From positions 1 to 58,951 of the forward strand of contig JARBJD010000404.1 of the NCBI GenBank assembly GCA_033064195.1: a stretch of DNA of 58,951 nucleotides, given 5' to 3'. Within the stretch, counting starts at the first letter, position 1. Every line of letters starts with the position of its first letter. The position numbers were made by a program, and so were the translations under genes. This document shows, in pieces, positions 33,882 through 43,355 of this stretch. The notes beneath the pieces were generated by a model. It was not told the origin of the DNA. It did no database searches and was given only the letters and a program-made list of their open reading frames with translations. The DNA comes from Blattamonas nauphoetae. Lineage: Eukaryota; Preaxostyla; Oxymonadida.

Positions 33882-35718
33882 CACCCTGTTTCGCTCGACA
33901 CTTTCATGCCTTTCGGACCTGGGAACGACCGGAGAATGGAAGTGATTCGTCATCAGTGCACAGATCGTACAAGCTAAGGTTGCATTGACTATTTTTCGGC
34001 TTGTGGAAGCAGTGTAGTCTTTTTAGTTCATCATGTCTTGGATCAACGATTTCTTTTGTCGAAATACGATATCAAAAAAATACAAATACCCATGAGTCAA
34101 AGTATGTTTTTCTGACGTAATGTGAAGATGAGGTCCAAAAAAAGACAGTTGGTAAGATTTTTTGTCTGTCACAAAAGAAGCAAGGTGATCAGTTCGTCCC
34201 GTTCCACTACATTAAAGCCTCTAGGAAAGTAAGACACCGATGAACAGTGCCTCCATCATTTTTGGGCCACGATGAAGGAAGTTGTCCAAACGAAAAGTTT
34301 GCGACTTAATTGTCAGTTTCATCATTATCTTTCGTGTCGGAGAGATTGAGCCTGAGGTGAGCAAAAAGTGATTGAAAGGTTGGATACACCTATAGACCAG
34401 GTGATAAATCCAAGAAAAAAGATCGGAAGAAATGTGATTCGAACAACGTGCACAAAAAAGTTGTCATGAATTGTTCGAAGACATCAAATGAGTTCAATTG
34501 ATGTCGATAGAGGCAAAGTTGGTGATTTACACATCTTTCAAGGCTGCTATGCTACACCACACATTGGATTCGAACCATTGCTCATCCTCACATCCTTTCA
34601 GGAGAGAGAGCTTGATTCACGTCTCCATTCAAGGCACGTTCATGTGTCCTCCTCCACCCTCCTTGGTTGATCGTCTGACACTCAACGTGCGATGGTATTC
34701 CAACAGCTGTGGCTCCAAAACATCATCCGTGAACGATCCATTCCAATAGTTTTCATTGTCTTCAAACATGTTCAGAGACCTTAAACGATGCGAGGGAGGT
34801 GTTTGGAAGTGTTGAGTGAATGAGTGGGGATCGGAAGTGAGGCTGAACAGGAGTTGAAAAGGGGACCTCTGGTGAGATGACTTCTCTTTTTTGTTTCTTT
34901 CTTGTACCTGCCAAATTTCTATTCCCTTTTCTTGTTATCCTGATCTTTCGTGTAGATAGAACAATTCGAACCGGGTCTTTTTCTGAGGACGATACCCCGG
35001 ACTCCTCTTCAAACGGACGAGTTTGACCTGGTCGGAACGTGTCGTTTTGCTGTCAGTAGTTGTTCAATCTTTTCTCCGATGTATCTGTCTAGTTCCGCTT
35101 AAGTGAAACGTTCTCCGAGGTGGAGTGAACATCAGTTTTCTCTTTATCAGAATTAAAGAAGTTCTCCAATGTCTTCGGCAGCCTTTTACTCGTTTGAGTA
35201 GTCTTTTCAATCTTCAGGTTGGCATCGAGGTCCTAGATAACGTTCGATGTCACGTACAGACCTGACACAAGAAATGTTGGTTTTCTTTTGACCAGAGATA
35301 GGTATCAAACACATCTGATTTGACCATCGGAGAGGCCGAAACCCGAATAAGACTGCCTTGCACCCTTCCCGATTGTGAAATAATTTCGAGCATCCGGATT
35401 TGTCAAGTGGGAAAAACTTTGTGAACTCAGAGAAAAGTTCGACTACCTATCCTGAAAGACCACCTTTTATTGTGATTGAACTCGTCTTTGAAGAAGAAAT
35501 CTGTAGAAATTACTCGAACACTTCCTACGAATCTCGCAAGTTCCCTGAATCCAGATGCGATCCATGAATCATTCGAAATCACTGTACCATACACTCTCAG
35601 TTTGGCCTCACTCTTGAAAAATCCAATTCAGAGGAGGAACCTCGGGCTAATTTCAATCCGCAGGTATATTTCGACCTGTACATCATTTGATCAATAACTT
35701 GGAATGAAAAATCAAAGC
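33882..35718. other. No confident gene
   Basis: Only short open frames occur, with no recognisable motif, repeat end or RNA gene. The sequence reads like decayed mixed host and transposon DNA. Confidence 0.4.
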
Positions 35719-35719
35719 T

Positions 35720-36004
35720 GTGCACAGGAATTTCCTCAAAAATGGATCATTCGATTTCCTATCCAATTATCGAGACATCAATTCTGCAGAAATGCAAACA
35801 CAACGATCACAACAACGACATTCATTACTGAAGAAAGCAATTGATGAAGTCATGACAAATGTATCGGTAGTGACTCGTGCCAGTCGAGAATCTCCAGCAG
35901 ATACTGGGAAAGGAGTGTGGGACAGATGGCTTGAAGAACATCTTACAGGATTCGACGGTAGCAATGAAGGAAATCGGAGAATGAAAAGTGATGATGAGCT
36001 ATGA
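35720..36004 (+). mobile_element. Isolated Polinton fossil fragment
   Basis: A stretch of about 90 codons resembles the middle of the Polinton protein encoded at 48322-49275. Shared blocks are EMQTQRSQQ / EMQAQRSQQ, TRASRESPADTGKGV / YRASREQPADTGKGV and WDRWLEEHLTGF / WDQWLEDYVEGF. The remainder of an element is not visible around it. It is a broken remnant of a different, older copy, since it is clearly more diverged than the terminal repeats of the large element. Confidence 0.75.
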
Positions 36005-36365
36005 AATTGATGGCGTGAATTTCTTTTGTGGAGTGTGTCTCCAGATCATTCCGATCAATGAGAGGCAGGGCAGCATCGATCTGCTCTGCTTTTTTCATCC
36101 ACAATGCAAGCGCCTCAATGTGCACATCAGTTTTGATATGGTCGAAAACATATTCGACACAAGATACCTCCACCATGAGAATAAAAGGACGAAAGTCCAT
36201 CCGGAGCTTGTGACCGAGGATCAGACATTCATGTCGTGTAGAGATGTCGAACACGATCCGATGGTGATAGTTCTTTTCAGTTCATCCTCCAAGGGGTCTT
36301 GTGGGGCATGTCTCACCATAATGTGAACAAGAGGAAGTTGTCTCAAAGACATCTTTGCTGAGTCC

Positions 36366-36462
36366 TATCCCACAAAACTTGAGAATCCGAGAAAGGACGG
36401 GTTTTTGACGGACTTTATTCCGAGGTTGAGATCGACTGATCCCAAGTTTTGTGGGATTGGTA
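36366..36462. repeat. Small inverted repeat (97 bp)
   Basis: ATCCCACAAAACTTGAG on the left is complemented by CCCAAGTTTTGTGGGAT on the right, with about 65 bp between. This may be a tiny MITE or a foldback. No target duplication is evident. Confidence 0.5.
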
Positions 36463-37211
36463 TCAACGACCAGAGCCTTGGTCATCATCATGATTCTGCT
36501 TCCAGCACGATCTCTCTGGCGTATAGTCCCACATCTGACATTGTCAGATCAAATTCCACGAAACCGGGATCAATGAACCTCAGTACGAGTTGAGGGCCTG
36601 AGATCTGTCGCCAAATTAGGAGACTTCGAATCCTGGCTCACATCGAAAAATCGTTATCACTCCTCGACATGTTCTCGAAACCTGTATTCATACAACAGAC
36701 ACTCAGTCAGTTCAGTGTAAGAAATGCAAGACTTCACAGGCAGGCTCGAAATCATCCACAGGAAGAAGATGACACCGAATTCTTCACACCGATGCTGATC
36801 GACGATGATATTGGAGCAGAATCAAACACACTTGGAGTTGATGACATACCCACCAATCCACCTGTCCTCACGGCGAAGCAATTGAAGAAATACCAAAAGT
36901 GGGTAAATCGGCAGGAATGTCTGCATCTGGATGATCAGTTGTCATACATCGTATCCCCATCTGGAATAGTCTGCAGGATATGTCATAGCCACCAAAATAT
37001 CATTTCCAAGTCGAGGGACAAATATGTATCCGTACCAGCGCAGCCTACCCATGTGAACTCCGTCCTTGATCTCATGAAAACCAAAACCCACAGTCGAGCA
37101 GTGAGATTGTGGCTTTAAGATCAAGAACGGATTCAGAAATCTCGGGATGTTGACATGAAGGATGGACGGAGAAAACAGAAACAAAACCTGATCCGTGCGG
37201 TGAACTATATT

Positions 37212-38320
37212 CACAGGGTTGGGAGGCGTGAGTACATTTAGGCTTATCGTGAGATCTTTTGATCTCACGATGAGATTTTTGGGTGAGATCAGTCTCCTAT
37301 TTAAGCGTATCTATTTCTCCAACTTTTCTTGTTTTCTCACTCTGATTTTAGAATATTTCATGTCCAAAATGATTCCACTTCACCTCTATTGACTTCCCTT
37401 CTCTCTTTTTGTCGCAAAAACGGTTTGATGACGCATCTTTACCTGTTCAAAACTTGAAACAGTCCGTCACTCCTTCCAGCTGAACTCATTTCCAACATAA
37501 AAAGTGTCAGATGAGTATTTCCTTCTCTTAACTCACGTTTATCCTCTTTGTTTTTGTGGTTCAAACTCCAATCAAGAGGATCCAACAGCTTCAATGGGCT
37601 TCTTTTGACTTCACTTTACAATTCATCATTTCACTTTTGATAGAGAAATTTGAGATAAAATTGTGTTTTGAAAAGCTTTTAGAGGCGAATTGAAAGAAAT
37701 CAGGAGGTGAGATCAAAAGATGGTGAGATCGGTCTGATCGAATCCCATGCCTGTATATTCAGACCTTAGAGATTGATCTCAAAGATCTCAAGATTTTTGA
37801 CATCAAGATTTAATCTACCTATATTTTTATCTCTTCTTCTCACATCATGTTCATTATGGCCATAATGTCACACAATTTTTTCAGAGAATCCTCCATTTGC
37901 GATCTATGTCAAAGAACAATGTCTTTTTTTCATCGCCTTTTTTCACATTGTCGCAACCATGAACACGAAAGAAATACATTCTGAAGTGATATTAAAACGT
38001 ATTTTGATCAAATGTGAAGAGAATTGACGATTTGATCGATCACACATCTAGATCTTGCTGATCAAGCCCATCTGGATCAGAACTCCAATCCACCCGATTC
38101 GTTCTTCACTGTTTTGTTTTCCTTGGGGACATGTTATTCATCATTTTTTTCCTTTTTCAGATCTGAGAATCATCTGTTTTTCTTAAATTTGTGAAAGGGT
38201 GAGTTGAATCTCTTAGAAAAAGGGCCAAATCTACTCTAAATCGATCCCAACATAGTATCGTCATCTTGAGGTCAGTCGATCTCAAGATGTGCAGGATTGT
38301 ACTCAAGCTACTAAGGTCTG
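37212..38320. mobile_element. hAT MITE M4 (outer, interrupted by M3)
   Basis: Ends CAGACCTTAG...CTAAGGTCTG form a perfect 10-bp inverted repeat. The 8-bp target duplication ACTATATT lies at 37204-37211 and 38321-38328. Its own length without the nested M3 insertion is about 561 bp. The motif atctcaagat recurs near both ends. It is inserted in the hAT-like transposase frame. Confidence 0.92.
37214..37753. mobile_element. hAT MITE M3 (540 bp) nested in M4
   Basis: Ends are CAGGGTTGGGAGGCG on the left and, reading inward from the right, CAGGCATGGGATTCG. The perfect 8-bp target duplication TATATTCA lies at 37206-37213 and 37754-37761. The last two bases of that target (CA) are the first two bases of M4, so M3 inserted 2 bp inside M4's terminus. 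Subterminal gatctcacgat and agatcaaaagat motifs occur at both ends. Confidence 0.93.
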
Positions 38321-38568
38321 ACTATATTGCCCATCGCCACGCATCCGTGAACGACTTTAAGACTCTGACGAACACCTTAAATTCAGTGGACAATAGTTTC
38401 TTTGTCAGTAGTGTATAGAACGAATTGGGAACCACGTTGGTATAGACGGTACTACTGTGCAAAATCATCATGCCGATTGACACAACAATCGGTGTGATCA
38501 TTCTGTTGTTCTTTCAAAGCAATTTGACATTCCCAGAAGCCCCAATTGAACCATCAGCAATTATTTGA

Positions 38569-40157
38569 GAGGTCCACCTGACCTTCAAATGCTCAGAAAC
38601 GATTTGAATGATTCCGAACGTTGTTTGAATTGATTCTTGTCAACAATGAGATCAAAAAATGTTCTGGTCAACTTCGATTTTTCATGTTTTTTCCAGTTTT
38701 AACACAAATCCATTGAAACCAACAGTTGAAGCACTTCAAAAAATTCTGAAAAATATTCTAAAATCTCGGGGATGATGTAGGTCATCGATCAAAACAATCC
38801 CGATCAAAATCGGTTGAGAATTCGTGGAGCTACGTACCGTTCTGTGGTCCAAAATAGGTCGAAAAAGTCGATGCTCATATTTTGCTACTATGATCCGCTA
38901 TATCTCTAAAACATATTTTTTATGACTCCACATAATTAGTTCATCATTTTGAATGGGGAAATTTTCGCGAAAAAACACTTTCGAAAAAAAAGTTTGATCC
39001 GACCCACCATGATTTTTTCGAATTTTTCCGATTTTTAGAAAAATGGTATTCGCTTTCTCTGTTATCATTTTCAGGTCAGCTTTCGTCGTCTAATGACGAT
39101 CTTGCACTTCAAAACGCTCGGAGACGCCCTTTGGCGCATCTCCGAACGTTCACTTTCATGTTCATCACTTTCACACTTTTTTTCATGAATTTTTGGTTTT
39201 CGCTGTTTTCGCTTCAATCACTTCATATTTTGAGCTTTTTAACGAACATAAGTCGTCCCCGAACGGCTTGTGTTCTTATATAGTGTTTTTTTGCACACAC
39301 CTTTTTCACGTCACATTTTCACACTACTTTTCCTCACGTCACTTTTTTCTCGAATTAACACATATCGCCCTTCCGTTCTCACCATTCGAGAAGGCTGTGG
39401 CTGAATTTTCAGAATTTTTGGTTCATTAGTTCTTTCAAAATTTCACTTTTTTGTCTTTTTTTCGTTCTTAACATTTCACTGTTTGTTTACGTTCCAATCA
39501 CTTCAACGTCTTTCTTCTTTCATTTCACTCTTCCCGTTTTCACTTTCGTTCATCCATCGTTCCTTCTCATTTCACCGATTTCATGACGCTTTTTTCGGAC
39601 CGTTGGTCCTCTTTGACACATCACAATGTTCAAGTTTTCATGAAAGATTTCGAAAAAGAAGGGTAAAAGAAGGTGAAACATGGTAAAATGAAGTGAGCAA
39701 GTACAATAGTGAACAGTGAAGTGGAGATCGTGATAACGACGTGAAATTTGACGTGAATAATGTAAACAGAGTCTGTGTTCACCTTTTTATCACATTAAAA
39801 AACAAGAAAGAATGAAAAAATCGAGTGAAATGTTCAATGAGAGGTTCGAAGACGAAGATCAGAAGCCGACCACGATCCGTCGGATCCTCATCACAAGTAG
39901 GGAATATGAGGAAACAAAAATTAGCGCAATGTATTTGAGAAAAAGTTTGAGCAAAACAAACATAAATGAAGTGAGGAAACATAAAAACAATGCAAAAATG
40001 AGTACGGAGAAGTGACCACAAAAACGAAATGACAAGTAATGAAAATGAAGTGACAAAACCAATAAAAACAGCTAAAAGAAGAGTGAACAAAGAAGATGAA
40101 CGAGGTGAAATGTTCAATACCAGGTAAAACTGCAAAGATACAGCGACTGTAGAGATC
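38569..40157. other. AT-rich, no gene; strong hairpin at 39113-39150
   Basis: No supported coding sequence. From about 39180 to 39680 the plus strand is T/C-rich; from about 39700 it is A/G-rich in the style of the Polinton terminal repeat, so the element's true left end may lie here. A hairpin (see separate entry) is the only discrete structure. Confidence 0.5.
39113..39150. other. Compact GC-rich hairpin in AT-rich DNA
   Basis: CGGAGACGCC-CTTT-GGCGCATCTCCG forms a stem of about 10-12 bp with a 4-nt loop, extended by AACG/CGTT outside with small bulges. No U-tract follows directly. Function is unknown. Confidence 0.6.
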
Positions 40158-41520
40158 GAGTCTAAAAAGTGAGAAAAAAGAGATGAGTAAGAACAACGAG
40201 AATGAAAACAAGTAAAAGAAGGGAAAGAAGAGAAGAAACAAGTAAGTTTGAAGAGAGAGGAAGCAACATACAATGAGACAGTGTGAAAGTTGTTGATCGG
40301 TTCAATACGGTATGATCTAGGAAAGAATAAGAGACGGAAATGATGAAAATGAAAGTAAAAAGAAAGAAGAAAGAAGGGAAAGAGAACGATAACACGAAGA
40401 ATTGGAAAAAATACCGAGATGAGAGGACGATCTTGATCGATCCTAAAACGAGAGAAAAAGAGGAGAAAGTGAAAAAACTAGAATGAAAACAAGTTAAAGA
40501 AAGAAAAGAAGAGAAGAAAGGAAGTAGTTTGAGGAGATAATCTGGAACATACAATCTGAAATCGAAGATGATGATCTATCTCATTGGATATGATCTGAAG
40601 AGAAAGAAGAGGCAGAAATGATGAAAACAGATGAAAAAAGATGAAAAAAGAAAGAAGAGAATGATGATGAAATGTCCAATAACAGGTAAAAATACCGAGA
40701 TGCGGAGACGACTGGGATCGAACCTAAAAAGTGAACAAAAGAGGTGAAAGTAATAAAATGAAGACGAAGATAATTTAAAGGAAGAAAAGAAGAGTAGAAA
40801 GAAGGATGTTGTGAACGAGAATAAGCAACATACAAGACAAATTAGTGAAAGTTGTTGATCTGTTCACGACGTTGACACCTGAAGAAGAATAAGAGAGAAA
40901 ACACATGAAAACAGTTGAAAACAAAAGAGTAAAGAAGAGAACGGAAGAAAATGTCGAAGAAGACAAACAATCACAGAGATGGAGCGTGATCATGATCGCA
41001 TCATAAAAGTTGGCAAAAAGAGATGAAATTGAAAAAATGAAACATACTGAGATGATACTGACCATCGGGTGGCTCCAAAACGCATAAAAACAGAACGAAA
41101 GAAGGATTGTCGAATTCGGATCATTCCCCATATTTTGTCAAACATCCTTTAAATATGAAATAGGCTGTTATTGACATTGTCGGTTCTAGAATATGTTGGT
41201 AAAAATGACAGAAAGTGATTGAACATAATTTCATTGTTTCTAAAATTGTTTTGACTTTTTTATTTTGTATAAAATGAACCCGAGAGAAAAGTTGATTGAA
41301 TCAATGAAAAAAGAGAACTGTGAACTTGTTTCTGAGTACGTCCGGAGCACAGAACCAGTCATCTATGTTCATGAAGGTGTTGAGTGGAGGATAAAGCCAA
41401 AGTTGTGGAATCAAGGGAACAGACCACACATGTCACAACGTCGACACTACACTCAATCATTTGTGGAGAATGAACTGAGGAAGTACAACTGTGAGCTTGT
41501 TGGTGAGTACAAGCAGGTTC
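40158..41520. repeat. Polinton left terminal inverted repeat
   Basis: It matches 57600-58951 in reverse complement, with scattered differences. It contains three tandem subrepeats with a period of about 281 bp, each carrying gcaacatac or an equivalent and an agttgttgatc-like block; landmark copies are near 40270, 40551 and 40832. Its inner end carries the start of a short gene shared by both ends. Confidence 0.9.
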
Positions 41521-41618
41521 CTGTTCCTTCAGAGAAGAATTTGGGGTGTTTTTGGTGTTCACAAAATTCACGCAGATTTTTTTTATTTGAATTTTTTTAT
41601 TTTGCATATGAAGAGTAG
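41274..41618 (+). CDS. Polinton terminal-repeat-borne small ORF, left copy
   Basis: The start is at 41274 (MNPREKLIESMKKENCELVS), just after the AT-rich TTTTTATTTTGTATAAAATG motif. The protein is short, with a Trp/Arg-rich middle (EWRIKPKLWNQGNRPH). The inner part leaves the terminal repeat, so the left and right versions have different C-termini. No family is recognised. Confidence 0.5.
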   Translation: MNPREKLIESMKKENCELVSEYVRSTEPVIYVHEGVEWRIKPKLWNQGNRPHMSQRRHYTQSFVENELRKYNCELVGEYKQVPVPSEKNLGCFWCSQNSRRFFLFEFFYFAYEE

Positions 41619-41989
41619 GTCCAGTTAGTGCAAGTGTGAGACCTCGACGTAACGTTCCAAGATACTCAGGCAAAATGGTGCCCTCGTGACTGATGCGTAG
41701 AACGAATTGAAGGTTGGATTGGAGACGGATGATCGAAAGATTGTCCCCGGGGTTCATGTTGGCTTCAGATTCTCTTCAGAGAATTTGACCGTAAATCATG
41801 CCCACCCAAGACTTATCCCTTCATGGAATTCGCTATTCTCTGTGAGAGCGTAGCAGTCATTGAGAAGGATTGAGATAGATCGTCCCCAAAGGGGTATCGG
41901 GGTGTCCATAGGAAACTCACACGAACATGAACAGGAACTACTCAACGGCTATTTTTGTTTTTTTAATTTCAACTAAAGAGCAAACAAAA

Positions 41990-42892
41990 ATGAATCGACA
42001 ACAATACAATTCACAGATGATTGAGAAAATGATTGATCATAATCTTTCGACGATCACTGAGAATGCAGCAGTCATTCACTCACTACAGACGGAATTAGAA
42101 ACGAATCAGAATGAAGTCGATACACTCAAAAAGACAACAGAAGCACATAAGACAGCGATATCTTCAATCCAAAAAGTGGTGAGCACAAATGGATCAATCA
42201 CGACATCAGAAATTGGAGGATTGATCAATGTGAATGGAGCGAAGTGGAATATATCAGAGGGATCACTTCCGAAGTATCCTGGAACATATCCGGCTTCAAC
42301 ATTTAAGTCTGGCATTTCAATTTCACAATCGCTTTCAGAAACATCAGGAATTCAGTTCAATGGTGATGGTATCATTATGTGGTCACCGTGTGACTCACCA
42401 GCATTGTATGACTACGATGAGGATACTGGTTCAGGAGTGTTTTCAATATCATCAACTGGAAGTTTTTCTCAGCTTTCAGACAGAAGAGTCAAAAGGAATA
42501 TTGTTCCATACCCTAATGTTCTTGAACAATTGAATAAAGTCGAAATTGTGCAGTATCAGTTTAACACATTCGACTCGAAGATCAGCAAAGTCACAAAGCA
42601 AATAGAGAATGATACAGATGAAGAACACTTGAAGAATTGCAAAGAGAAATGTGAATGCTTGAAGAAGGAAAGTGAGAAGAAACACATTGGTGTGATTGCA
42701 CAACAGATCCAAGAAATATTCCCCGAAGTCGTGAATGATTCCAATCCAGATTGTCTTCAAGTTGATTATGCAGAACTCTCTTGCTTCTGTCTCAAAGCCA
42801 TTCAGGAATTATCCTCTATCGTCGGACAACAACAGACACTCATCAATGAACTGATCCAAAAATATAATACACTGATTAGTATTCCAACATGA
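41990..42892 (+). CDS. Polinton fibre-like protein with Peptidase_S74 chaperone domain
   Basis: I chose the start at 41990 because the AT-rich promoter-like motif (TATTTTTGTTTTTTTAATTT) lies between it and the earlier ATG at 41927. The N-terminal 60 residues are predicted coiled coil (heptads around LQTELETNQNEVDTLKKTTE), followed by a beta-rich middle. The C-terminal 130 residues carry the hallmarks of the S74 intramolecular chaperone found at the end of phage and viral tail fibres: SDRRVKRNI, then KHIGVIAQQIQEIFPEVV, then VDYAELSCFCLKAIQEL and a terminal helix. In this family the domain trimerises the fibre and cleaves itself off. A host-attachment role is inferred. Looks whole. Confidence 0.85.
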   Translation: MNRQQYNSQMIEKMIDHNLSTITENAAVIHSLQTELETNQNEVDTLKKTTEAHKTAISSIQKVVSTNGSITTSEIGGLINVNGAKWNISEGSLPKYPGTYPASTFKSGISISQSLSETSGIQFNGDGIIMWSPCDSPALYDYDEDTGSGVFSISSTGSFSQLSDRRVKRNIVPYPNVLEQLNKVEIVQYQFNTFDSKISKVTKQIENDTDEEHLKNCKEKCECLKKESEKKHIGVIAQQIQEIFPEVVNDSNPDCLQVDYAELSCFCLKAIQELSSIVGQQQTLINELIQKYNTLISIPT

Positions 42893-43286
42893 GATCAACC
42901 AGAAATTCATAATACTCTTTTATTATTTTTCCATTGATTGTCTCTGATGTTTCCATCTCGATTGACTCACCAGAACTGTCTTTGAACCAGATCTTCACAA
43001 TTGATTGTCGAGTGCTTAATTCCCACTTCTTTCGCTTCGCAATCTGTTCATTGCAGAAAGCAACGTATGAATCATTGAATGCATCAGTCTGGATCCAATC
43101 ACCATGGATTGTTATGTGCTGAGGAATATGTTTTGAAATGACTGTTGAGTTACCATTAATTTCTTCTTTCACATGGATGAGTTTGCAGTCAAGAAAGTAG
43201 ATGTATTTTTGTTTTCTTGAATTTGTAAAATCAGGAGGGAGTTGAGCAGTGTGAGAATTCTGAATTGAGAAGTAACGCTTGACCAT
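42876..43286 (-). CDS. Polinton hypothetical protein (136 aa)
   Basis: The start at 43286 (MVKRYFSIQNSHTAQLPPDF) follows TTTTATTTTTGTAG, the motif shared by neighbouring genes. The protein is mixed alpha/beta with a Trp-containing core (ITIHGDWIQTDAFNDSYVAF). No family is recognised. Its end overlaps the end of the fibre gene by a few bases (convergent). Looks whole. Confidence 0.6.
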   Translation of the reverse strand: MVKRYFSIQNSHTAQLPPDFTNSRKQKYIYFLDCKLIHVKEEINGNSTVISKHIPQHITIHGDWIQTDAFNDSYVAFCNEQIAKRKKWELSTRQSIVKIWFKDSSGESIEMETSETINGKIIKEYYEFLVDLMLEY

Positions 43287-43355
43287 TTGTGATTTCTACA
43301 AAAATAAAATATTCAATTTAGTAATATGACTCTGTCATTCTAGAAATGCTATGCA

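Larger units (their letters stand above)
36669..38568 (+). pseudogene. hAT-like transposase, N-terminal half, split by nested MITEs
   Basis: The ATG at 36669 opens a frame with an acidic leader, then LKKYQKWVNRQECLHLDD and IVCRICHSHQNIISKS, a degenerate zinc-finger segment of the TTF/BED type that begins many hAT-like transposases. Removing the two MITEs at their target duplications restores one frame across the site (NLIRAVNYI then AHRHASVNDFKTLTNTL). The frame contains TAA at 37116-37118 and TAG at 38416-38418 and 38443-38445, with continuous protein-like sequence on both sides (SSV, NELGTTLV, TVLLCKIIM). It ends at TGA 38566-38568. The catalytic half is not present. Assignment to hAT is by architecture, not a clear motif match. 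Confidence 0.6.

Noticed and set aside
34560-34600. ggattcgaacc resembling a tRNA T-arm
   Set aside because: Neighbouring sequence does not fold into acceptor, D or anticodon arms.
40700-40740. tRNA-like B box (ggttcgatccc on the minus strand)
   Set aside because: No matching A box, no cloverleaf, and it recurs with the terminal subrepeats.
40162-40835. Repeated hydrophobic MYV... open frames on the minus strand
   Set aside because: Period and content follow the 281-bp subrepeats of the Polinton terminal repeat; composition is Phe/Ser-rich from A/G-rich DNA.
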